Positions 21,340 to 32,700 of a stretch of 64,000 nt of DNA are shown piece by piece. Where the stretch lies: assembly GCF_947242115.1 (NCBI RefSeq), contig NC_074718.1, positions 44,959,199-45,023,198 on the forward strand, in the 5' to 3' direction. The notes beneath the pieces were generated by a model, which made no database searches, had not been told where the DNA came from, and was given only the letters and a program-made list of their open reading frames with translations. The stretch is from Biomphalaria glabrata (lineage: Eukaryota > Mollusca > Gastropoda > Planorbidae). Positions within the stretch are counted from its first letter, which is position 1. Each line of letters opens with the position of its first letter. Both the position numbers and the translations under genes were made by a program.

Positions 21340-22235
21340 AGGGAAACTCCGATAGTTTTTCAAATTTGAGTTATTGACTTATTTAAATTCTGTGTAAAAA
21401 GTTGTAATAGTAAACATTATATCATTTTTTATTTAAATGCTCAGTTAATAAATTAGACAGAAAATTCTTCACGCCCCCAAAAAAATGGGGTTCTGCGAGA
21501 TTTTGTTTTAAGTTATTTCATGCGTCACTTCCCTAAACAATACTGAAAGAGAAACTTGATTTAACCAATCGTATCGCTTCATTCTTACAGTAGCTGTTAG
21601 GCTGTTAGGCTTAGTGACGGCCTAGTCCAGAGCTATGATACAGTTATATATATATAAACATGTATAGATAGATCCAAAAGCATTAGGATAACCAACTCGA
21701 GAAAAAAAAGTAACATTTTCATCTAAGCCTCTCCCTATCCCAAGAAGTAAATAGGTCGTGTGTCTGAATGATTCGAACAAGCTGGTCAGTGTAAGGCTAG
21801 TCGAGACTACGTGTAGTCAGTCATGACAAGACAACAAAGCGATAGTGTTTGTTGTGTGTTGAGTGGTCTGGCGAGAAAATACAGACTGCCGTGGTTAGTC
21901 AAGCATGTAAATCTACTTTTAATAAGCATTTTTTCTTTGCTTACAAGATCCTAGATCTAACTGCATAGACCAAGATATATTTCTTTGACGAGAATGTAAA
22001 CTTTGCTGTATGGTCTCTCGTTATACAATAAGTCAATAGATTAAAACACCTTTGTGACGTCACATAGAAACCCGGTGAAAGTCTGTCTGTTTTGGATGCG
22101 CAGGAAAATTACGTCGGAAAAACATCAATTACTAAGTTATTATTGCAAATAAAAAAAAAAAGAATCATATATTCATTATCTGTAAATCAAAACACATATT
22201 ATATCAAAAATTGTCAAAACCATCGGAGTTTCCCT
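21340..22235. mobile_element. TTAA-flanked DNA element (Kolobok- or piggyBac-type MITE)
   Basis: TTAA flanks both ends (21336-21339 and 22236-22239). The terminal inverted repeats begin AGGGAAACTCCGAT and differ by one base over about 18. It has no transposase frame. TTAA targets are known for piggyBac and Kolobok; the ends alone do not decide between them. Confidence 0.7.
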
Positions 22236-22239
22236 TTAA

Positions 22240-22780
22240 CTTTTGAAATTTAGTGATTTTACTAAAGTAAATAAAAAAAAAAAATGTGTTACTCAATTAT
22301 ATAGAGTCTAGATCTAGATCGCCCTTTTAACAAGATCTAGAATCTAGATTCGGCTCTAGTTCTAGAAATGTCTAAACACAAGTCTTTATAATAACAAATA
22401 ATAGATCTATATGATAATATAATATGTTTACAATACAAAAACATTGGAGGTAAATCTTGAGCAGAATGTAAACAATAAAGTGTAATGTAAAATGAGCAGT
22501 AAAAAATCAAGATGCATAACCATGCTACGCAACATGTTTTGTTTTTCGAAGGTTCCTTATGAAAAAAAAAAGATATATCGAGATATAGATCTAGTATACA
22601 TTATTTCATTATAGATAGACTAGGTTTATACATCATATTAGACATATATACGCCTTAGTCCAAACTCCAAACCTCTTGCAGGACGATGAAGGGATGAATA
22701 AGGACCGGGTTCGAACTTATTTAAAATATATTAGGGACCATCGTCACGATAGTCTGAGGACCATTCCCAAGTAGATCTAC
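22240..22780. other. AT-rich spacer
   Basis: Many TCTAGATC/AGATCTAG strings occur, as elsewhere in this genome. No gene or transposon recognised. Confidence 0.45.
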
Positions 22781-22961
22781 CAGGTAGCATGTTCATACAT
22801 TGAATTTGGATAATTTGGTTCAAAAGCTCAGTGACAACACAACTGTTCCCTACGTCAAACATATTATACATTAAAGCAAAAACATCCACTATAAATAACG
22901 TACCTCTAACCAAAAGAAAATTCCTATGCCGCTCTCTTTTTGTATTTGAGTCTAGAAACAA
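22781..22961 (-). CDS. Unassigned coding-like exon candidate
   Basis: Bounded by a TTTTACAG acceptor and a CTG/GTAGAT donor on the minus strand. Reads LFLDSNTKRERHRNFLLVRG, then TLFIVDVFALMYNMFDVG and ELLNQIIQIQCMNMLPG, a plausible helical protein segment. I do not recognise it. It lies upstream of the NuMA-like start codon, so it may belong to a neighbouring gene or be a chance frame. Confidence 0.3.
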
Positions 22962-23662
22962 CTGTAAAATCCGCACAGATATTAAACGAACTTCACTCTC
23001 TTTGAATGTATGTCAATGTTTCCTACACAGGCTTCTAGATCTGTATTATGTTAAATAGTTACCCATTTTGTAACTCAAGTGCCCTTGTTTTATGAGTAGG
23101 CATTGGTTAGATAACTTGTTTAGCCTTAAATTGGCCCTGTCTTGTTGTGGTCTGCTACAGTGCACACCTGGGACAGCCATTACTAACCAGTCACTTGATC
23201 TACAATTGAAACAAACAACAATGGAAGAGGGGAAAAGGCCCCACTCCAATTTGGTCATGTAGTAGTCCTACTCCTTTAGTTAGCCTACTAGTGAAAGGCT
23301 AGTTAATGGGTGGGCAGCCGGAGGCTATGTGTGCTGGACTCAAAAAAAAAAGACGATTACGTCATGTCCACCGATAGCAAGAGTGGGATGGGGAGGGGGG
23401 CTGCGAAGTGGGATGTCAAAGAAAGTATATATGGAAACGTGGGTCAGTCACGCGACGTGAAGTAGATCTACTGGTTGACTTATTGAGAACTATAGGAGTA
23501 AATAAATGGTCTCCAAGGATACGGGACACGTAAAGATGTTTTGTTGGCCTTCAGTCGTAACGACTATATGGTTCATCTTGTAGAACACTTTTTCATGTGA
23601 CTGTGGAGCTTTATTTTGGAGAGACATTTCCTTCCACAAATATCGCAGGTCAAATGTTGTAA

Positions 23663-23831
23663 AAATGTTTTTCATTTTTCGGATGTTCCTTCAGAGTTGA
23701 AGATAATTACTTCCTAGTCCAAACCTCCCGCATGACGACGGGGGTCGGGAGCGGGCAGGGTTTGAACACGGGACCATGGATAATCTGAACGACAGTCCAG
23801 CGCGCAAACCGCACGACCAGGCAGCCATCAA
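23663..23831 (-). mobile_element. tRNA-derived SINE, family 3
   Basis: Antisense full copy: CGGATGTTCCTTCAGAGTTG at one end, GGGTTTGAACACGGGACCA (B box) and AAACCGCACGACCAGGCAGC at the other. Confidence 0.85.
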
Positions 23832-25000
23832 GGTGGCTTTCGCTTCGGTGGTGGAAGAGCCAGTCCTTTTTCGTTTGGTACGCTTTTCTTCCAGAGCAGA
23901 AGCCCATTTTTTTTCATTGCCCATAGCTTTCTTGGTCACCAACGCTCTCCACCTAGTGCGGTGTAGGGCTATGTATTCCAATAGTCAGTAGGCTATCAAT
24001 ATTCACTGCTAAGAGGTCCTGTTTGATTACATCCGCATAAAGGACGTGGGGAAAGATAATGTAGGTCAGTGCTTTTCAAAATGTGGCAGGCGTACCACTG
24101 ATTGCTCAAGTCATATGGTATCGTGCGGTTTTTCATTTTCCACGAATTGATGTCTTGTTAAAATTCTTTTCGCAAGCAAGACTCTGATGACAAAGATTAA
24201 TCGCTCTTTTTTGTCGTCAGTCGTTTTACATTCATACACCCATGTTTTAAAAAATAGTAATTACTGTTTAATTAGTTCAATATCACTATATAGTGATAAT
24301 GACTTTTCTTCAAAAGAACACTATGGAAATTAACGATTCGTTGATAGTGGCCGGCCTACTTCAGGTCTCTGGTCCTCACCGTTTGGTACCTGGTAATTAA
24401 AGGACTAATGCAGGCCTAAATGACATGAAATCAAATCAAAACAAGATTATAGTATGCTCATAATTAGGTTTATTGACGAAAACAAATGTTCATACGTAAA
24501 TTAGGCCTACAATACGCCAGACAAGTCTTTAGTGTTATTATTGGGACTTTGACTATCAACGAAAGAGATACAAGCTAGCTTGCTTTTAAGCACAAGACAT
24601 GTAACGTCTGTAATATATAATATATATAAGGCTTGTCTTCGAGTCCGAAGATATATAAAGCCTATATTTAAATATATATATATATATATATGCCTATCTA
24701 TAAGATTACACATTTTTATGCTGTTTCGGTCGATATCACAGACCTATAAATCTGGTCTATATCTGTATTCTTGTGTCTGTATTTATATATGTCAATGGTT
24801 TACTGTAACTGATTTTCTCTAGTAAATGGATTTTACGTAAATGAAGTGTTAAAGATGCTGTTAAAAAATATTTTTAGATCTGATTTTAATTAACAGAACT
24901 GATGAGGAAATGCGTTATTAGTTTTGAATTTGAAGAATATTTTTTGTAGTTCACTGCCCCTCTAATTCTTGTAAGTTAATTATATTATGTGATGACATCT
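23832..25000. other. Intergenic spacer between the NuMA-like and receptor genes
   Basis: Contains an old repeat with ACGCTCTCCACCTAGTGCGG, (TA)n near 24670, and no convincing gene. Confidence 0.5.
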
Positions 25001-26093
25001 TCTTATCTTATATAATACAGACGTTACTTCAAAAAAAAGAAGATGATTACGTCCTACGCGTCACGCATTTAGTCATGCATATTAACCAATGACTTAAATT
25101 CTGCCAAGTCACTGGTTTTCCTGGCTAGCTCAGGCAACCCATTCCATGCTCTAATAGCACTAGGGAAGAAGGAGCATTTGTACAAATTTGTCCTAGCATA
25201 TGGGACGAGGAATGTACCTTTATCTTTGTGTCTTTCAGAGTATTTTATTAAATTTTGTTTTTGTAATTGAAGATTATGGTTCAGTGTTTTATGTATGATT
25301 GCTACTTTACTTTTGAGCCTTCTGTCCTGAAGGCTTTCTAAATTTAGTGATTTTACTCAAGGTGTTACTCTAGTCAAATGTGAATATTCGTTTGTTATGA
25401 ATCTCACTGCTCTATTTTGTGTCTGTTCCAGTTTCTTAATGTTTTCTTGAGTTGAGGGGTCCCAAACGGAGGATGCATATTCTATTATTGGTCTAACCAA
25501 GGTTAAATAACATTTTAGTTTTATGTTCTTATTTGATTTATAGAAATTTCTTTTAATAAATCCTAATGCTTTGTTTGATTTTTTTGTAGTTTCATCAATA
25601 TGTGGATTCCATGACAGTTTTTCATTTATTATAACACCTAGGTATTTTGCGTTTTTAGTCTGTGTTACTGGTTTGCCATGAATAAGATAAGTGGAATAAA
25701 TTTGTTTTAGTTTTTTTGTTACTCTTAACAACTGACATTTTTCTGGTGGAAAGACATGCTCCAATTTGATTCCCATTTTTGTAATTCATCTAATTCTCTT
25801 TGTAAAATATATGTGTCTTGTGTTGTTTTTATTGTTCTATATATTATGCAATCGTCTGCAAATAATCTGACTTTTGTTCCTGAAGTAATGCAATTTGGTA
25901 AATCATTTATGTAAATTAAAAATAGTAGTGGACCCAAGACTGTTCCTTGAGGTACACCTGAGTTTACTGTTATCGGTGTTGATTTAGAGCCATTTATTAT
26001 TACAGTTTGTTCTCTCCCTATCAGAAAATCTTTAATCCACTGATGCAGTGAACCTTTAATGCCGAAATATTTTAATTTTGACATTGTATACGC
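25001..26093 (-). mobile_element. LINE family A, 5'-truncated jockey-like copy with RT
   Basis: The longest LINE copy in the window. Frames translate to the RT motifs SGVPQGTVLGPLLFLIYIND and FADD (LFADDCIIYRTIK), then AKYLGVIINEKLSWNPHI and RPIIEYASSVWDPSTQE, all typical of jockey/CR1-type ORF2. The frame is broken, so it is inactive. The 3' end carries TAAGATAAG-type tails. It lies just downstream of the receptor gene's poly(A) signal. Confidence 0.85.
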
Positions 26094-26192
26094 AAGTCAG
26101 TAAAGTTTGTTATATGATTTGAATTTGTTACAGAAGTGGAGTGTTTTAGCTGGTAAGACGATGCTAGAGTGAAAAACACAGATCTAGTAGAT

Positions 26193-26198
26193 TTTATT
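26193..26198 (-). terminator. Candidate poly(A) signal of the receptor gene
   Basis: AATAAA on the minus strand, 173 bases beyond the stop codon of the Cys-loop receptor gene. It is followed by a T-rich region. It is the first canonical hexamer after the stop that I see. Confidence 0.45.
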
Positions 26199-26370
26199 TA
26201 GTGCTTACAATTTAATTAAAAAAAAAAGAAAGAAATATTTGGGTGCTAGCAGACGACAAAGACGTAAATGACGTAATTAGTATAATAGGTATGGACATAA
26301 CCCTAATCCTAACCATTACTTCCTAGTGCCGTCAGGACAGAAGAAAAAGATGGTCAATATCTGTTTCCAA

Positions 26371-26726
26371 CTAAGTGAGAAAACTAATGACGAGTGTAAC
26401 AGACGTGACCAGCATGAATAGAACTATGTGGGTCACTACAAAGTAAGTGTTCAACTTCTCCGCTGATGACGCCATTTTGGACGGTCTCCTGACTGGAGTC
26501 ACGACGCAGACGTCACTGGCGCACTCCGAGTTAGCCTCGTTCTCAGATGTCTCGCTGATTTCCTTGGCTGGCGAGATCTTGGTGTGCCTCAAGCACGTTG
26601 AGGAAGAAGCATGGCGTTTGTCACTCATCCCATTTAGACGTGAGCTCTTGTAGTGCACGGAGTAAACAATGGCGTTGCCAATGACAACCAAGAAGGCCAG
26701 TAACTGCAGCGCGGTGACGTAGACCA
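26371..26726 (-). CDS. Receptor gene, last exon (M3, cytoplasmic loop, M4, stop)
   Basis: Acceptor CTTCCTATTAG. M3 is VVYVTALQLLAFLVVIGNAI. The cytoplasmic loop is short (about 60 residues), Ser-rich and basic. M4 (THIVLFMLVTSVTLVISFL) ends one residue before the stop. The short loop is at the low end for nicotinic subunits. Confidence 0.85.
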
Positions 26727-29700
26727 CTAATAGGAAGTGAGAAAAAAAAAAGACAAAAGTAATTATATTTAAAAAAAAAATAAGTGAGACATTTATGACC
26801 TACCGATCAGACCAAACTACAACCGAACAGTGACAGCAGTGTGATTAAAGACAATTTTATGTAAGTGTAATTACCAAAACATGCTTGTAAAATCAACATA
26901 TTTTAATAGTAAAACCAGCATTACCTCCCAAAACACCAAGACTACATTAGCGACACTACATTAACTATCAAAATTGTCTCTACAAACCTACAGAGAATAT
27001 CAATGAGTTGCTTATCATCAGCAACTCAGAGTTGCTTATCAGTGAACTCAGAGTTGCTTATCATCAGTGAACCCAGAGCTGCTTATCAGTGAACTCAGAG
27101 TCGCTTATCATCAGTGAACCCAGAGTTGCTTATCAGTTGCCTGTCATTGTAGTTAGAGTTGCTTATCATTGAATCAAACGCTGTCTATCAGTGAACTCAA
27201 CATTACTATCTTCTTATCTTATCTTATAGATTATAGACGTTACTTCAAAAAATGAGATAATTACACCCTACGTGTCAATCTATTCATGCATGTTAATCAG
27301 TGACTTAAACTCTTCTAAGTCGATGTTTTTCCGGGCTGATTCAAGCAACCCATGCCATTCTCTAATGGCACTAGGTAAAATGGAGCATTTGTACGCATTT
27401 TTCCTAGCATATGGGATAAGAAATGTATTTCCATCTTTGTGTCTTTCTGATTATTTAGTATTACTTTTTAGTGAAACCAACATTATTATAATTATTATTA
27501 TAGCTTTTCAATAGCGCTATTTTTATGCTTATTGCATGCTCAGAGCGCTAAGGCCCAATCTCATTTGTGGACCAGTGGGGGTTGGGGGGTATCTGGGAGA
27601 AGGATTTTCCGTGCTGACTTTAGGCGCTCAGTAAACACAACTCAGCTCGAGTCGGGTGCCGAACCTTGAGCCCCCTTCGTAGGTAGCCAAGCCAAGGTCA
27701 AGCGTACTTAGCCTCTCGACTACGCTTCCCACAATACTGAGCGTCTGCCTGGTCGAGTGATATACGCTTCAAGGTGTCGGCACGATGGCCCCGAATTCGA
27801 AGCCTGCCCTCTTTCATACTCTGTCATCCTGCTAGAAGGCCTAAACACTGACCTGTAACGTCACACCCTATGGGCAGTGCAGACCAATAACTAGTTGCCA
27901 CGTCACAGTTCGGTGCGACGTTACAACTAGCTATTGGTCTATACTGCCCTCAGGCTACGATTTCACAGGTCAGTGCCTAGGTCTTTTATATCGATTGGTC
28001 TCGCTAGGATACATAATGCTCATTATTGAAGAAATTTTCAATAAAACAAAACATAATTGAAACATTAATGAGCCTAGTACCAATATCTGTGAATGCATTA
28101 CCTATCAGTGAGATATGTTCAGAAGTCTCCGGCAGATTCTCGTTTATGATCCCAAGAAAAACTGTGAAGGACAACAAGATGGTAATAGAAATAGACAATC
28201 TCTCTGGCTCTTGGGGTGACATGACCAGTGACACACCCTCCAACAAAGATATTAAAAATACGGGAATCAAAATTCTGCATGAAACAAAATTAAGTCAGTT
28301 AACACAATGATCCAAAATCGAAATACTTAAAAATATAGTCTAATTAAAATATCTAATTACATACTGCTAAACCGATTGAATACCAGTTGTTATTTTAATT
28401 AGAGAATAATTCCATTCTTCTAACATTTATTAGCCAAGTTTTTAAGAAACCATTTACACACGTGACTACAGTTTTTTATTTTTTTTTTATTCTTGAAACT
28501 GACAGGAAAATTGGAAGGGTAGTGTCTTACAAATACGGCCCTAACGATTTTCATAGAAATTTGAGAGTTTATGTATGTCTTTGGGGAAAAAAAGATAACG
28601 ACTTAATTGGCCACAGCGAAAAATATGGTTTGACTTTTTTTTTCAAAATATAATCATGTTAAAATTAAATTTTGCTTGCGTCTTTTATTGTGAAAAAAAT
28701 GGCTTCAGATGGAATTACCGCCCTCAACTCAAATTGTTCAATTCAGCCCAAGTAAGCCCAAGCTAATTTGTTTGTTACAATGTCCACTTACGTCAGTGTC
28801 ATATAGACAGGCCTCCTGGTCATTTCCAGTTGAAAGTGAAGAGAATCAAAGAAACGCCCATTGTAATCGAATTGAGCGGCCAAGACCCCTTTAGGTGTCA
28901 CATCAAATTGACCGTTGGGAGACATCTGTTCTAAGTTGATGCCTGTCTGTGGTGCCATCAACTGAATTGTCATGTTGAAATAGAGACCAATTAGATTTAT
29001 TGTACCCAGGATCTGGTCACCAATATACAAACTAAAACTAATATAATAACAGCAGCAACTAGTCCTAGAGAAAGAATGTTTGTTTAAGAATTTAACTCCC
29101 TCCGAAAATGAGTAGCAAAAATAGTGAGTAAGTAATAATAATAAGGCTAGTCTTCGAGTCCGAAGATCAGTGAGGAATGCAGTATTTCCCGTGGCTGCGC
29201 AGTCCCAGCTGTGACCTACATATTTTGCCACACCAGGGCAAGCATAACCATTGTCCGCAGGTTGTCGATTTAGATTTTCTTTTCGCCGTCTGCGTTTGTC
29301 CTCGGCAGCAGGTTTTCTTTTGGTCTCAAATGTGTATCCCGCGGCCTTCGTGAGTGACCTCCAGCTGTCTCGTTCTGAGGCCGCATGCAACCAGGTGCTT
29401 TCTTCTATGTCAGCCAAGGAAAGTTGACGAATAAGCTGGTCTTTGAAGCGTTTCCGTGGGGCGCCTCTGTTACGTCGACCACCTTTTAGTCACCAAAAAA
29501 GACTGCCTTTTGCATACGTTCGTCTCCCATACGGGATACGTGCCCTACCCAGCGCAACTGGCGGACCATACTAAGTCCCTCTATACTGCCCATACCGGCG
29601 TTCGCAAGGACATCGCTGTTTGTAGTGAGTAAGTAATAAAACTTGAAAATAACAATAATAATAATAATAATAATAATCTTTATTGTCCATATGGAAATTT

Positions 29701-32700
29701 GTCTTACAATTTGTGCATTACACCAAACAAAAAACATTATAACTATAAGAAACCAAAGTGTACATTCACACCAGACTCACTCATAATTTACATGTGACAA
29801 AGTTTATACCACATTGTTCTTATTTAATGTTTTGATTGCCAGGGGAACAAAAGAGTGTTTGTGTCTGTTTGTCTTTGCTATCGGTGTCTTGTATCTCTTT
29901 TGTGATGGTAAAATCACAAAATCCTGACACAAAGGGTGATTCTTTATTTCGAGGATCTTGTTAGCTTTTTTTATAGATGTTTGTCTCAAACAACTGCCCA
30001 AATGGGGTTTGTTTTTTTGCCAATGATTTTACCAGCAGCATTTAGGATTCTATAAAGTTTATTTTTATTTTTAATGCTCACAGCGTCGACCCATTCCTAC
30101 AGATTTGAAGTGGTCTCTTTAAACAAATTCCAGTCAGTGCAGTCTAGACAATGCAGTAATATATTGACCATTAATATAAACTTTCCACTCTCACTGGCAG
30201 AAGAGGCAAGTTGAAGTGAACGCCATTTCATTCTATTGAATCCATAGCCCAGTTCCTCTTTTTTCATAAAAACAACAACAACAACAAACAACCTTGGCAT
30301 GCTTCGTTTCCCCATACACTGAGAACACCCCCAGTTAATGCATTATGTCTATGTCACCACCTCAAAGTTGGTGCCATAGAGTAGAAACCCTAATTCTGTA
30401 TTGTGTATGTTAATTCCATATTGTGAATCTTATTCACAACCCATGTTGCACTAAGGTGAACACTTTTGACCTTAGGTGAACCAGAGAGTTAAAGGCAGTC
30501 AGTCCACATAGAGATCTGGTAGCAAGCACTTGTATTGAGTCACTTAAGATATAAGCAGTAGAGTTAGATGTTTAAAGTAGTTGGTTATGGAATAAGTAAT
30601 AAGTTGTGATATTCGTATATTACTGTTGGATTAATACTGACCATTCCTGGGTCGAATTGTATGGTGTATTCACTATGTGGTGTTATATTAAACTTATTGT
30701 GTCTGCTACACCCAGCGTCATTTCATTATTCTGTGATTTGTAACAAGAACCCAATGTCACCACCACGCCTACATTGATAACCACAGCCACATTCATAACA
30801 TATAAAATAAACCAGTGACAGTCTATATGTCGTGTATGACCATTGTCGTTTACCAGAAGATTTGGGATATAAATAGATTGACCTGATTCTAATTTTGTAA
30901 AGAACAAGCTCTGTGCTTCTTTGCTTTTTTTTTTTTACGCCTGACGTTCACCTAAATTTTTTGCCGATGGCAAAACGTGGCAGTCACAGTACTTGTCATG
31001 TAAATAAATAAACATAGACACACGAATGCGCTTACATCTACTTGGGGAAACCTTGCACAAGATTGATCCTTCAGACTTAGGACGAGAGTCTGTTGTAATT
31101 TCTAGTTTTGAATCATATTGCACAAGTGACCAATCCAAAATGAAGATTGTCATTTTTTACACGAATGCTGATACCCAGCGTTTAAATAGATGCATAGCTC
31201 ATTTGTCGTGGTCGAAGATGATTTCTCATTTTCAATGAACTCGAAAATGACTATAGAGCCCAAACCTCGCTTTAAAAAGCCGGCCACACACATGGCAATT
31301 GGTAAGTTGGGTCTAATGTAGATCAGCCTTCTTCTTCTCTCAGCCTTTAGTTACCTCTGCGTTCTTTCATGCTGGCCGTCCTCCATACCCAGTGTTTGAG
31401 CCGGATATGACGTATAAGAGGACAATTATCCTTGATGGTAAAAGTGTACATTACTAGGTCAATACATGGGCAAGCTCTAGGAATCACAGGCAGGCTATTA
31501 AAAGGGTTGCTACTTACATGGACAGATGTGTTGCTACTTACACGGACAGATGTGTTGTTACTTACACGGACAGGTGTGTTGCTACTTACATGGACAGATG
31601 TGTTGTTACTTACATGGACAGATGTGTTGCTACTTACATGGACAGATGTGTTGTTACTTACACGGACAGATGTGTTGTTACTTACATGGACAGATGTGTT
31701 GCTACTTACACGGACAGATGTGTTGTTACTTACACGGACAGGTGTGTTGCTACTTACACGGACAGATGTGTTGTTACTTACACGGACAGATGTGTTGCTA
31801 CTTACACGGACAGTTGTGTTGCTACTTACACGGACAGATGTGTTGTTACTTACACGGACAGATGTGTTGTTACTTACATGGACAGATGTGTTGCTACTTA
31901 CACGGACAGATGTGTTGTTACTTACATGGACAGATGTGTTGTTACTTACACGGACAGATGTGTTGCTACTTACACGGACAGATGTGTTGCTACTTACACG
32001 GACAGTTGTGTTGCTACTTACACGGACAGATGTGTTGCTACTTACACGGACAGATGTGTTGCTACTTACACGGACAGATGTGTTGCTACTTACATGGACA
32101 GATGTGTTGCTACTTACACGGACAGATGTGTTGCTACTTACACGGACAGATGTGTTGCTACTTACACGGACAGATGTGTTGCTACTTACACGGACAGATG
32201 TGTTGCTACTTACACGGACAGATGTGTTGTTACTTACATGGACAGATGTGTTACTACTTACATGGACAGATGTGTTGCTACTTACATGGACAGATGTGTT
32301 GCTACTTACATGGACAGATGTGTTGCTACTTACACGGACAGATGTGTTGCTACTTACACGGACAGATGTGTTGCTACTTACATGGACAGATGTGTTGCTA
32401 CTTACATGGACAGATGTGTTGCTACTTACATGGACAGATGTGTTGCTACTTACATGGACAGATGTGTTGCTACTTACATGGACAGATGTGTTGCTACTTA
32501 CATGGACAGATGTGTTGCTACTTACATGGACAGATGTGTTGCTACTTACATGGACAGTTGTGTTGCTACTTACACGGACAGATGTGTTGTTACTTACACG
32601 GACAGATGTGTTGTTACTTACACGGACAGATGTGTTGTTACTTACACGGACAGATGTGTTGTTACTTACATGGACAGATGTTTTGTTACTTACACGGACA

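Noticed and set aside
26280-26330. Telomere-like CCCTAATCCTAACC string
   Set aside because: Too short and irregular to mean more than chance.
30935-31153. Minus-strand frame reading SKLEITTDSRPKSEGS, considered as a receptor loop E exon
   Set aside because: Its position in gene order and its borders do not fit, and loop E is already supplied by 38580-38685. Left unassigned.
31380-31500. Cys-x-n-Cys stretch after the array considered as the receptor's Cys-loop exon
   Set aside because: No acceptor in the right phase, and the segment at 35214-35297 gives the exact 13-residue loop with FPYD.
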